NCBI GenBank assembly: GCA_003952965.2
Contig: CM025849.1
Coordinates: 12,612,157-12,676,156 of the forward strand
DNA length: 64,000 bases
DNA from: Morella rubra
Taxonomy: Eukaryota; Streptophyta; Magnoliopsida; Fagales; Myricaceae
Direction: 5' to 3'
Shown: in pieces, positions 22,078 through 33,059 of the stretch
Layout: the number at the start of each line of letters is the position of its first letter
Position numbering within the stretch: the stretch's first letter is position 1
Translations under genes and position numbers: made by a program
The notes under the pieces: model-generated
Databases searched by the model: none
What the model was told of the DNA's origin: nothing
The model's input: the letters and a program-made list of their open reading frames with translations, nothing else

Positions 22078-22403
22078 AGGAATAAATATATTTTTCACTC
22101 ATTATATTTTAAACTATTCACTTTGACATATTGCATCTTCTATCAATTTTTTCTATTAAATTAAAGAAATGACGATACTACCTGCAGTTACTTTGCACAT
22201 GTTTGTATCCAACTGAAGTTATTGTTATGAATTTATTAAGTCATTGGGGGTATTATCATAATTTAGATATAAAAACTCAATTTCCATTCATTTTGTCAGA
22301 AAAATTGATAGAGAATGCAAAGTGTCTAACCAATGTATCAAACTTCGTAGTTTAAAGTGAAAATATTAAATCTCCTATAATTTATGGGTGAAAAATATAT
22401 TTA
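22078..22403. mobile_element. MITE, family X copy 1
   Basis: Inverted ends: AGGAATAAATATATTTTTCAC at the left and GTGAAAAATATATTTAT at the right. The inner parts are also partly inverted (AAACTATTCACTTTGACATATTG against the inverse of TTTAAAGTGAAAATATT). A second copy lies at 23307-23637. Confidence 0.65.
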
Positions 22404-22707
22404 TCACAAAAGATATTACACCATATATATACATACACGCCCAATTTGAAAAAGCTGGAAAAAAAAGGAAGCCCACCTGCAATTAACTTTATTAATTTCA
22501 ACTTTATAAAGAAAGTCGATGTGTACTTTTAACATCTATTCGAAAACTTTTTGGGATTTGCCTTGTCAGAGGCATATTGGTAAACATCATAAACATAACC
22601 GCATATCAATTAATAGCAGAAATACAAGAAGACCAGAACAAGTGTTTATAACTCCTAATATCAATGTTAATCCCGGCAAAATAGTTTCTCAAGATATATC
22701 AAAGATA

Positions 22708-23200
22708 GTTAATTACAATTTTTCCACTCGAACTAATACTCCAGTCTGAAAAACTTTCATAAACTATAACTCATTACAATTCACCCTCTCAATCTATGTT
22801 TACTGTTATAATTCAATCCTCCACCCAGATTTTCCGTCCCAGGTGAACAACACGTGAGACATTCTTTGCTCAAAAATATCAAATCGCCCTTGCCCGTTGC
22901 TTTTTCAAATTCAGCATTATTCCCAAACAGAAAATCGTATTTGGCCAAATTTGCATTGGGAGGCAAAACCACGGTTTTCTTGGGCCAAGTGGGAAAGGGA
23001 GGGACAATTTGGTATTTTCATGCACTGAAGGTCCTACATGTTGCTCACGTGGGACAAAAAATGTTGCAGATAATGGAAAAATTTGGGCAAGGGATTAAAT
23101 CGTAATGGTAAATGTAGATTGAGAGGGAGTTGTAATGAGTCATAGTTTATGGAGATTTTTGAGAATGGAGTACTAGTTCTGGAGAAAAATTGTAATTAAC
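22708..23200. mobile_element. Element with about 130-bp inverted repeats (MULE-type MITE or foldback)
   Basis: The left arm begins GTTAATTACAATTTTTCC and contains CATAAACTATAACTCATTAC. The right arm is its inverse, with GTAATGAGTCATAGTTTATG and ending AAAATTGTAATTAAC. The arms pair over about 130 bases with some mismatches around a unique core of about 240 bp. Such long terminal repeats suggest Mutator-type ends; a 9-bp target duplication could not be confirmed. It sits between the two family X MITEs. Confidence 0.7.
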
Positions 23201-23306
23201 ACCATAAAAGATCAAAACCACTTAGAATTAGTTGATATTAAAGAGATTACTTCCAAGGTTGCATGCTATTAATTAAGAAGCATAACTTTTTCCTAGAAAA
23301 CCATAA

Positions 23307-23637
23307 GAGATAAATACACTTTTAACCAATCAACTGTAAGAGATTGGACATATTGTATCTTAAACTACCCGCGTTGACGCTTTATACCCTTCAACTACCA
23401 ATTCTAGACACTTTGCACCTTTAGTCAAAATGTTAAATCAAAATGACGATGATACCCTTAACTCACTTTGCATATGTTGAGAATAATGTTGTCAATATTA
23501 AGTCCTCGAAGATATTATTATCGGTACAAAGTGTCTAATATGAGGTAGTTGGAGAGTAACATGTGTCAAAATAGATAGTTTAGAACACAATATGTCAAAC
23601 TTCCTATAATTGGCGAGTGAAAAATATATTTATTCCT
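23307..23637. mobile_element. MITE, family X copy 2
   Basis: The right end GTGAAAAATATATTTATTCCT is the inverse of the family X left end. The left end AGATAAATACACTTTTAACC is diverged. It shares TACAAAGTGTCTAA with copy 1 (about 22317). Confidence 0.65.
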
Positions 23638-23669
23638 AACCATAAATTATCAATGATATTTAATTTCAA

Positions 23670-23808
23670 TTCCGAAGCCATTGGAGAAAGAATTAATAAA
23701 ATAGATGGTCGTTGGGGCAATTTTAACTTTATTTGGAATTTCGAAGCCAATGGAGCAAGAATTAATAAAATAGCTGGTCGTTAGTGCAATTTTAACTTTA
23801 TTGGAAGC
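23670..23808 (+). repeat. 70-bp tandem repeat, two units
   Basis: The blocks at 23670-23739 and 23740-23808 share AAGAATTAATAAAATAG, TGGTCGTT and GCAATTTTAACTTTAT with a few substitutions and one deleted T. Confidence 0.9.
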
Positions 23809-26800
23809 GTAGGAAGTTATTGTCAAGGAGAATATCCTTTACAAAGCTTCCCTTTTGTTTTCCCCATTTCCTAAAAGACTACAAATGGTATATAAAGGAG
23901 CTTCCCATACCGAGGCATCTAGAACTCACCTTTTGTGTGGCAATTGGATATTCTATAACCAATTACAGAGGAAGGTACTGCTTCCCATGTGCTACTGCTT
24001 TTTTTTCTTTCTCTAAAATTTTTCCTTCCAAAAGAGAAAAATTTTGTGGTGATCATGGCATTTTCTAATGCTAACATAGTGCTTTTCTTGTCCTTTTGCT
24101 TCATCAACCACCTGCATAATGATTAAGCATGCTGACTCCAAGCTAAATGGGATTTCACAAACTTAGAAATAACGCAACACGAAAAACGAAAAACAAAAAC
24201 AAAAAGGGATTTCAGAGGATTGGGATGTGATTTATGTGGTGGCATTCAGTCCCCGCTAGGGGCCCTTGTTTAAATGGACCAAATATCTTTGGTCTTCTTA
24301 TGTTCTTCTAATGATCCAAGAGCCTTTGCCTTTTGGAATTTAATAACTAAAAGAGTTGTCTTGGTTGAATTAGTGGACATGATAGCCATCCTATTCCCAA
24401 ATGATTCATGGTGTCTATTGATTCTTTTATCTACAACTTCTGATGAGATTTCAAAGAGAATAAATCTAGAAATTTGATTTCGAAAGCCTATCACACAATC
24501 AGCACCTCCGCCTATATAGAATTATAGGCACTAAAACACATATATTAAGATCTCTCATTGAAGAACTTAGTTTGGCCAATCCAAATTAAGGACCCCATTT
24601 GGGTCCTAGCCAATAGTGGGAAATCTCTAAGATGAAAAATCCCTTCTGGTTCTAGTTGGCCAATCCAATTAAAGGACCCCACATCATTAGCCGATTCTAA
24701 TTCATTAGATCATAAATTATATAAATGCTAAGAATTAAGACATATCTACAAAACTTTCACAAAGTGAAGAACTCTTAGGAGTACTCTATAGGATCGATAC
24801 TAGTTTTTTTAGCTTTTTAATTAATTTAATACAGTACCTGATGGAGAACTACTAGTTTCGAGCTCCTGCCTTGACTCCGAGATTAAGATTTCCCCGGTTC
24901 CACCATTGGTGCCTTAGGTGGCGTGGTCGATCAACTTGTTGGAGAATCATGCATGGCATGCATGCGCGCGGATCATTTGTTCATGATTATCCTATTGAAT
25001 GGTGCATGATCTAGCTAGCATGCAAGTTACTTAATTAGCAATACGTCTCAGAAGATATCTGAGGGAAAAGAGAAAATTTAATTCTATTTCCTTCTTTGGA
25101 TGTATATTTTTTCAGTCAGAAAGAAAAGAGACTTTTATTGTACCACCTGCCCTGGCTAAATTGCAAAGCGGCCGGATGTGACCAATATTTGTTCTATATC
25201 TTTGGCCGACCTCGATTATAAACCTCTTCAATCATTACCCCGTTTTGTCTCGTTCACAAATGATAACCCGAGACCAGCATTTTGGTGTTGTCGTTTTATA
25301 ATTATTTGTTCTTATTGCTTCCACCATTATTATGATATCTCTTTTCTCTATCATTAGCATGCACCACTTAAAAGAACTTTTTGGACTGACAACCCCAAAA
25401 CTAAATCCTTTGAACTATAGTTATAGGTTTTAGCCTAGGAGAATTAATAGACTCCAAATTTAATTGCTGCCATGGATTCCCATTAAAAAGGTTGCTGTTT
25501 TCGAGTGATAGTCCACTTATTTCATATCATCACAAGCTTTAAATTTTTTTTTAGAAAACTACATTTTTTACCCTAAACTACTGTGTCATTTGTAATTTAC
25601 CTCCCAGATTACCCCTAGAGTACTACTACCTCTTCATGAAAATTGATCCCCTTAAACTAAGTTTTTCTTTGTAATTTATCCCTCAATTGAAGATCTAAGC
25701 GTTAAAAATTATGCCACTTGACCTAATCTCAATTGTTAGATCTTTATAATTTAACGTTCCCAAGTAATTTTAGAATGTGATTTGTTGAGTACCTGCTGAT
25801 AATTACAAGATCTACGTTAATTTCCTGAAAAGGTACTAAAACAGAGTTAATCCATTGAAAAGTAATGTTATCATCACCCACGATCGGCATGATCATATAT
25901 ATAATGTTGTTATAATCAAGTTAAAAGAGAAGTACAACTCATGAATGGTACTGTAGCTAGCTAGATAGGGTTCATTTCTATGACATGACTGATTTGACTC
26001 AACCCTTTGCAAGACAGCAATATCTACATTGCTCGCAATTGTTACCCAGGTACATTGGCTAGGCTTATGCCCCTCCAACTATATGAAAGTCCTTTTGAAT
26101 AATCCTTTCTTAGCGATCAGTCCCATCGCAAACCCTATCCCTGTAATCATGGCAGACCATCAACAAATTCCCTCCACGAACGAAAAAACTTGTATCAGCT
26201 CGCAAACGCGCATCCAAATTGGTCGTCAACATTCTGCTAGCAAGCCAATCATGCTCTATTCTGCATTGTTTATGCAGTGCTTTAAATTTAAGCTCAGTCC
26301 GCTTAGCTATGAGCAACAGAGGTGAATTTCTTGGAAGATTAACAAATCCATAACTCAGTTTATGCGACCTTAATCTTATCGAATTACTGCATTAATCACC
26401 AAACTTCGTACATGCATGAACCTGCTGCTAGCCTGTCTGGTGAAAATGCTGACAAGTGACGAGTACTTAACACTATTGGTCGATGCTATTGGTCTTACAG
26501 CCATATTTCTGATCATGCCTGCACTTGGGAATCTTTGTGGGTTTTTTTGTCTGTTGGTTGAAGATTTCGTTGCTCCTAATTAAAAATAAACGCTCCAGAC
26601 ACGCAGAGAGCACAGAAGAAAGAAAAATAAAGCTCATGATGATACCCCATTAATCTATTGCAATTTCATAGGGACAACTCGAAGTGAGGGATTTAAATAT
26701 GAAATATAAAACTAAGAAAAAGGAGAAGAAAGCGATCTTCCTAATGAGACCCTGGAGCATGCAAGACATATTGTAGGCTTTATAGGTTTTCTCAATAAAA

Positions 26801-27517
26801 AAAGTCCATATCTTAACTTAGTGGGTAACACACCGCAGACCGACAAGAATCTACATGGCCAACATGGCCGTCTTCCCCACCTTTAGGGATTTGCAGTCAA
26901 CTTCACGCATCGACAATGCCGCTGGGCAATTCCTAAACTTGAGATTCCTCATGTGGTTTCCTATGAGGAAAAAAAGAGAAAAAAGTAACCGGGAACTAAG
27001 TATATGTATCTATTACGCATATGGTCGTCTTCCCCGAACTTGCTGTCGATTTGCTTGATTGTTCAACTTCAAGAAAGATGTTCTCATGATATAGGGTTCG
27101 AATGACTTCCTTAGTTAACAGAATAAGCTTGTTTATTGTGGCAATATTTTATGGATTTGTTCGTTTACTTGCTATCTCCACAATCTCATGCAGTACAGTC
27201 CTAGTGGGAAAAGAAACGACGACCAAAAAGTAGTACTGTACATGAGACAAAGAAGAGAAAAATTAAAGAAATATTCAGAAGCCAAAAGGGATGAAGGCCC
27301 ATATCCTAGGAGAGTGATAAGACAATTAAATGAGATAGCTTAGACTATACATGATTTAATTAGTTCATGGGGGAAGGGACTCTTCCTTGACACCTTTGCC
27401 TCACAACGAAAGCTGGTAGCAGAGTAGGCCGTTTTTCAAGAACAGTGAGTCGGCTTAGAGGACACCAACAAGGACATTTGGGAAGTAACCTTAACTAGGG
27501 TTAGTTAATTTTCCTAA
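23809..27517. other. Spacer, no gene recognised
   Basis: AT-rich. Short frames (for example 24274-24477, 26029-26325, 26855-27058) have no known domain or splice context. A direct repeat TTGGCCAATCC...AGGACCCCA occurs at about 24573 and 24656. A weaker copy of the repeat at 27518-28720 seems to lie near 25290-25400. Confidence 0.5.
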
Positions 27518-28260
27518 TTGACACCTTGGATTGACGTCAGACATCAATTCCTTATCTTATTCTCTCTTCATCATATTTGTGTATTTTTATTGACACAAAA
27601 TTTAGTGTCTTTACTTTATAATTATTTGTTGTTACTGCCTTTACCATCATCGAGAATCATTGTATCCATTACGACCATGCGTTGTGAAGATCTTATTTCT
27701 TTATTATATTGTCGCAAAATTATTTGCTGCTCCTGCTTCTGCCATCATTATTTTAAAATCATTACCTCAAACACCTTTTGGATTGGCCAACTCTAAAAGT
27801 ACGAGCTATACCCTACTCTCGAATATCACTGTCTTTAGCTCAAAAGAAAGTTACATTTAAATTAATTGAATAACATATACATAAGGTATCCATACCAATA
27901 TCTATATAAATAAATTTACCCATCATATTATTATAAGTTTCTACCCATTAGAAGCTAACTTAAGTGATGAGACTATTTTTGAAAAGCAGAGTATATTAAT
28001 CTTTAGATTAAGAATATGCACACCCAAGGAAATGCTTTGAAAGAGCTTAAAAAGGGAGTATGGACGAGTGTTATTGAATTGCCTCTTACCTATCTTTGTA
28101 GTGCATGCCCTGTAGATGCTGTCTCCTCACATTGCTACTCGACTAATTTCAATGATTCTGCTAATAAGGAATGCATAAGAGTGATAAGAATAATGCAAGG
28201 TTTCGTTTTGCTATCAAAACAAGGGTGTAGCACAGTTCCAATATTCATGAAACAGTAATC
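27518..28260 (+). repeat. Diverged segmental duplication, copy 1
   Basis: Contains GATTGACGTCAGACATC, CCATCATCGA.AATCATT and ACCATGCGTTGTGAAGA. Further on are AAAGAGCTTAAAAAGGGAGT and GCATGCCCTGTAGATGCTG. All have counterparts in the same order in the copy downstream. It has no credible coding frame. Confidence 0.6.
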
Positions 28261-28429
28261 TTCACTAAGTGAAATCAAGGAACAAAAAATTGGCGGAGGG
28301 AAAAAGGAAAACTTTAAAAGCTTAGAAGATTACCATAACCGTGGGGAGAATGACCAGAAGATCAAGGAGATAGATGGGGCTCCATTTAGCTCGCGGGGTG
28401 AGGACTCTAATTTGTGCAAGTGACCTCCT

Positions 28430-28980
28430 CGATTGATGAGTCAAGTATCCATCCCTTATTTTATTCTCTTTATCGTCATACCTATGTATCTTTACTGTCA
28501 CCCATAATAGATGCTATTCTTTTTAACTTATTTATTGTTATTACTTTTACCATCATCGACAATCATTATATTCATCACTATCATGCGCTCTGAGAACTTT
28601 TTGATTGATATTAAAAAAAAATTATTTAATATTACTGCTTTCACCATCATTAAAATTATTATTGCCAACATTACCATGCGCGACGAACACCTTTCTCATT
28701 GGAGCACTCTAAAGGCAATTTCCTAGCTATACCTATTTTCAAGAATTAGTATAATTCTGCCCATTTGAGTCACTAAGGGAAGAAAAGATTATTGGATAGG
28801 AGAGGCAGTAGGGTTAACAATTTCAGATTAAAGAATTTGCATAACCAACGAATCGGTTTGAGAGAGCTCCAAAGAAAGGGGGGAAAGGACGAGAGTTATT
28901 CATGAATGGCTAACTCTTTATATTTTTAGTACTGCATCACCTGTAGATACTGCTGCTTTACATGCTGGTGTGCAATCTAA
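28430..28980 (+). repeat. Diverged segmental duplication, copy 2
   Basis: Counterparts are GATTGATGAGTCAAGTATC, CCATCATCGACAATCATTA, ATCATGCGCTCTGAGAA, GAGAGAGCTCCAAAGAAAGG and GCATCACCTGTAGATACTG. It is offset by about 820-900 bases from copy 1 because of indels. Confidence 0.6.
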
Positions 28981-31089
28981 GAGCCTCCAGCTCGTACCAT
29001 CAAAGGCTCTAAAGCAAAATATGTTTTCCCACTCACTCTTAGCCACTAATTATTATATATTCTTCAAATAATTTGACTGTTCAAATGTTTTTTTTTTCCT
29101 TTTTTTTACTTCTTCCTTCCTATATATCGATTCAAGTATCTTAACAGTGGACACTTGATTTAGCATTTTATAAGGTATTGGCTATTAAAGGAAGGGCTAG
29201 CTAGCATTATTGGGGAATGCTAGCTTCATCCAGCTAGAAAATCATGGTCTGCTAGACTGCTACTGAGTTTTCCCCTCACTATTTTACTGTGCATGTTTGA
29301 TTGGAAAGTGTCATAATTTTTTTATTGTTTCTGATGTTTTACCTTTTGCTTGCTCTTAATCTCCTACACCCTAAACTTTTTTTCTAGCTATAATGTGAAT
29401 GGTTGACTTAAAGATCAGATGCATGGTGATCAATAAATTAAGAGGAGACAAGTTATTTTTGTTGAACGTTTTCTCTGATCTGTCATCCAATTTGCTTTCT
29501 TTTGAGTATTTAGGTATCACAGACAATCAGAAAAGTTTAGAATATTCATCGCCATAAGTGTACTACAATGATGGTAAGTGAGTTGGAAATAGAGCACCGT
29601 TAATTATAACACGACCAACCAGTAACCACGATATGCACAAACTTCTTGACGTTTAATCCAAGTACTGCCGCCATCAATAGCGTTGAATGCTGCTATCTGT
29701 GCTAAGCTAATTAATCATACGAGCTCCAATGGACGCCCGAAGCACAGGAATTAATTGATCACCCTTGGGTACAAAAGGAGTTCAAATTAAAGTAGAAAGG
29801 AATAGGAATCCAACAGTTGCAGAGCTCCATAGGACCATATATACCAGAGGATGATTGACCAGAATATCTCTTTCTAAGGTAAAATTTCTCTTAGGAAGTC
29901 TTGAATCACTTTCTGATTTCATTAGTCATAGTCCTGCCATTGATAGAATATTAGTCTACCAAATATCTTATGTTAATTTTTTACCCATGTAAAAGAATTT
30001 CTATTGAAAGTGTGTCAATTTAAATCATGTTAAACAAAAGCAGAAAAAGGATGCCTACTTAATATATCTTAACTTTTGTTTCTCTTTAAATCTTAGGTGG
30101 TAAGTGATTCTGACCTATTTCTAAGTTGTTTTATTTGCGGTTTAATTTCCTTATTGATTGCTGACAGGGAGAATTCTATATGCATGCATAGTTTGCCACA
30201 TGGTATATATAAAAGTATATCCAATTATAACGAATTATGCTTAATCGTGAGCACGATCAAATCGAGAATTCAAGCCTCGAACAACAACGTGTACAGACGT
30301 CATAGGAATCTACGACGTACCGATATAACTTTTCCAAGGAACTAAATGTAATTCAAACTACGTACGCTTGAAAGCAATATAACGATCACTAATTAAGTTG
30401 TGGAGGTTACTTTTTTCTGTTTCTTTATTAATTATTGTCTTAGAAACTAATTGTAATTCCAAACTATATTTAAAATTCTCTTTTGGCAATCCTAAAAGTA
30501 ACATTAATACAGTTTACCAAAAGACCTTATACAGTACAACAGCAGATTCCTAAAAAAAACAAATAACACAATAAATTACACAGAAAAGCAAAAAAGGGTT
30601 TATATTTAATCAGTTCACAATATTGGTTTGCCTCTCAAAGATGAGAAAGCTAGCTTGTTGGCGCCGCCAGTACTAATGGGATCCATCATTACCATTTTCC
30701 TTCTTTTCTGTTGCTTTGTCAACGACACCCCTCTTTATGTTTATATCGATCCCTTTCAGCTCATCAGTTTTGTGTACCTTCGTGCACTCAAGCGAAGCTT
30801 GTATAAATTGCCAATTGCCCCTAAGACTCTATAAAAACTTCCATTTTGATTTTGGGTTACAGTTTCTTTGGAAGCTTAACAAAACTGCCCGGTTTCTAAA
30901 TATTTCGGGCAGTCAATTAAACTGCAAATTGGATAATTAAACAAAATCCAATATCTACATCGATCAACTACTTCAAGCACACTTCATTTAAATCACACTA
31001 CTAATTAAGGATCATGCCAACATAATTTGCCATACTAGGAAAAACCAAAACGTCCGATTAATGTTATACGGATCATGGATCACTAGCTC
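28981..31089. other. Spacer downstream of the CCT gene
   Basis: Non-coding AT-rich DNA. The part next to 31090 should hold the 3' UTR of the minus-strand CCT gene. The short plus-strand frames at 30628-30940 are not supported as genes. Confidence 0.5.
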
Positions 31090-31281
31090 TCACGGTTGAG
31101 GAGCCATATTTGCTGAGAATGTGGAAATGAAGTTGATCCAATCATCCTCGTCTTCCTCGTCTTCCTCCCCACCCATATGGCTCCATTGATCAACTTGAGA
31201 ACTCTTCTCAATCTCTTCGTTCCTGGCAAACCGTCCTCTGATGCGCGGCCTGCTGTCTGCCAATGTCTTCCTGCAGGCGTA
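31090..31281 (-). CDS. CCT gene exon 3
   Basis: 63 codons plus TGA from acceptor AATGCAG|TACGCC. It holds YACRKTLADSRPRIRGRFAR, the second half of the CCT domain with its nuclear-import-like basic stretch, and then the acidic tail. Intron 2 is 827 bp. Confidence 0.93.
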   Translation of the reverse strand, partial: YACRKTLADSRPRIRGRFARNEEIEKSSQVDQWSHMGGEEDEEDEDDWINFISTFSANMAPQP

Positions 31282-32933
31282 CTGCATTCAATAAAAGCCA
31301 ACTGTTACAATAATACGTGTAATATTGACCAGTAATGACATGACAAATCCTTAAACAACGAATTGATTGGTGATCAGTTTGTTCATCCGGATTGCAAAGC
31401 ATGCGTTAATCAAAACCCTTAAACGGACAAAATGATGTAATAGAACATAAAGGTCAAGCTACCACTGACGTTTCTGTACCAGTTTGGTAGCTTTATCGGA
31501 AGTGGTTAATATCTTCATTTGTTATAGTCAATTAAACGATTATTCTTTGGTCTCTCTCCGTCTGTCTCTTTCTTTTCTGACACACGCTAGCTACAAGAGT
31601 TATGTACCCAAATAGTTAAGAGTTCTGTGTCAAATCTGCTCTAAAGTATTCTTAGTAGACGTTCCTAAGCTATGTGAAATATGCTTTCAAAACTTTAGAA
31701 ATACTTGTAAAGGCTACCAAATATCTCTTTCACAAAGTATGATTTAGGTACCCGTTATTGTAGAGATGGCTAGAGATTCCATTATTTTTGCTGGCTTAGT
31801 GATCAGAAAGGAACATACGAACGTATAGCAAAAGCTGAATATGACAAGACGTAGCATATATAGAGTGGGAGCCGGAGAGTTTGAAAAGTAAGAGCACGTT
31901 TTGCTCTTAATGCCTCGCACAAAAGAGTACTATAGATTGAAAAACTTGCAAAGAAGAGAACCCACGACTCATGATGTCTCATCAACTTAATATAGATCGA
32001 TTTTTTTCGATTTGGAATTGGATTATTGCATATGCTAGCTAACAGTACAAAAAAAAAAAAAACTTTTTTTGTTTGTAGATACGAACAGGAAATAAATATT
32101 ATGGAAACCTTAATCTTCTTGTTGAAATTTCTCTGGTTTCTTTTGCTCCTATATCTCTCAATCCTTTCCTTTTTCTCCTCTGGGCTATATCTGCACGCTT
32201 TGCTCATGCTTTCGATGATAATACTGTTCTCATTCGACAACGGGCTCTCTGATCGATGACTGTGTTGCACCATATTGATCCTCTGCCGCAGAATTAGAAA
32301 AAGAAAAAAAATTATCACAGTTTAATCGCGATTAGTTGGTAATAACATCTAAAATACACATAAATTGAGGAGGAATTATTACCAGGGAGACAAAAAAAAA
32401 GAAAATTTAATTCACTTCGTAAGTTTTGCATGAGTGTCTCAGTAGTCAGGACACTGATCAGCGAAAGGTCATTACGTGAAAAGGAGGCTGCCATTTCAGC
32501 AGGATTAAGAGAAGCACACCTGTAAATCCCCGGTACTGAAGACCCTCCTGACAGGACCGGAGGCCGAGTCCACAAACTCGCGAGGCGAGGAAAGGAGTTG
32601 CCGAAACCCGTTCTTCTGAAGCGAGAGGCTGCTCACGCTTCTCTGAATGAAATTCGGTCTCTGGCTTTGGGTGCAATGACTAGCGAGCGAACTAGGAGAC
32701 CCGTAGCTACTGCACCCGCTGCAGCTGCTACTATTCCCCACCTCCGAGTTCAATGTTGTCAGAGCCTCGGGAACCGAGTCGGGCTCGGTGGAGGCGAGTT
32801 GGTCGGGTATGAGTAAGTTGGGGGACAGTACCGGAACTGAGGGGAGAGTAAACGGGAGTGTGAGGCCGGGCGACGCGGACTGGCCGAAGAAATCAGCGGC
32901 GCGTGAGAATGCGGTGTTCTGATGACCGTACAT
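31090..32933 (-). CDS. CCT-motif transcriptional regulator (CMF type), three exons
   Basis: Proposed exons, in transcript order: 32933-32520, 32282-32109, 31281-31090. All junctions are GT-AG in phase 0, giving 259 residues and a TGA. The N-terminal part is Ser/Pro-rich with no known fold. The CCT domain lies at about residues 175-219: KKERIERYRSKRNQRNFNKK, then IKYACRKTLADSRPRIRGRF. It is split by intron 2 at KIK|YAC, the usual place in this family. The C-terminus is acidic (GGEEDEEDEDDW). CCT proteins without B-box or response-regulator domains act in the nucleus, often through NF-Y, and affect flowering time, light or sugar responses; the role here is inferred. The start ATG at 32933 (MYGHQNTAFSRAADFFG) is the first in frame. 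The gene looks intact. Confidence 0.92.
32109..32282 (-). CDS. CCT gene exon 2
   Basis: 58 codons from acceptor CGGCAG|AGGATC to donor ATTAAG|GTTTCC. It encodes SPLSNENSIIIESMSKACRY and the first half of the CCT domain. Intron 1 is 237 bp. Confidence 0.93.
32520..32933 (-). CDS. CCT gene exon 1
   Basis: 138 codons, Ser-rich, ending SASGPVRRVFSTGDLQ. The donor is TTACAG|GTGTGC. The final VRRVFSTGDLQ string is typical of this CCT subfamily just before the second exon. Confidence 0.9.
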
Positions 32934-33034
32934 GGCGCGCGTGGAGGAGAGATCCTGGGTTTTGAAGAGGTTTGGGAATGAAGGGATTCAAGTTGAAGGT
33001 GGGAGTACTTATGCGAGAGAGAGGAGCTGGAGAG

Positions 33035-33054
33035 TGACGTGGAAGATGACGTCA
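33035..33054 (-). promoter_or_regulatory. Paired bZIP-type elements upstream of the CCT gene
   Basis: TGACGTGG at 33035-33042 and the palindrome TGACGTCA at 33047-33054 lie 102-121 bases upstream of the CCT start codon, in the promoter or leader. Both are ACGT-core sites bound by plant bZIP factors (TGA, HY5 or ABF types). Actual use is untested. Confidence 0.5.
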
Positions 33055-33059
33055 TAGCT

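Noticed and set aside
25560-25870. Possible MULE-type end (AAACTACATTTTTTACCCT)
   Set aside because: A matching inverted partner with target duplication was not found.
30628-30940. Two overlapping plus-strand frames with hydrophobic stretches
   Set aside because: No homology recognised, and they lie in the likely 3' flank of the CCT gene on the other strand.
32759-33055. 98-codon minus-strand Ser/Pro-rich frame upstream of the CCT start
   Set aside because: It overlaps CCT exon 1 in another frame. The CCT frame has family-typical sequence and phase-0 splicing; this one does not.
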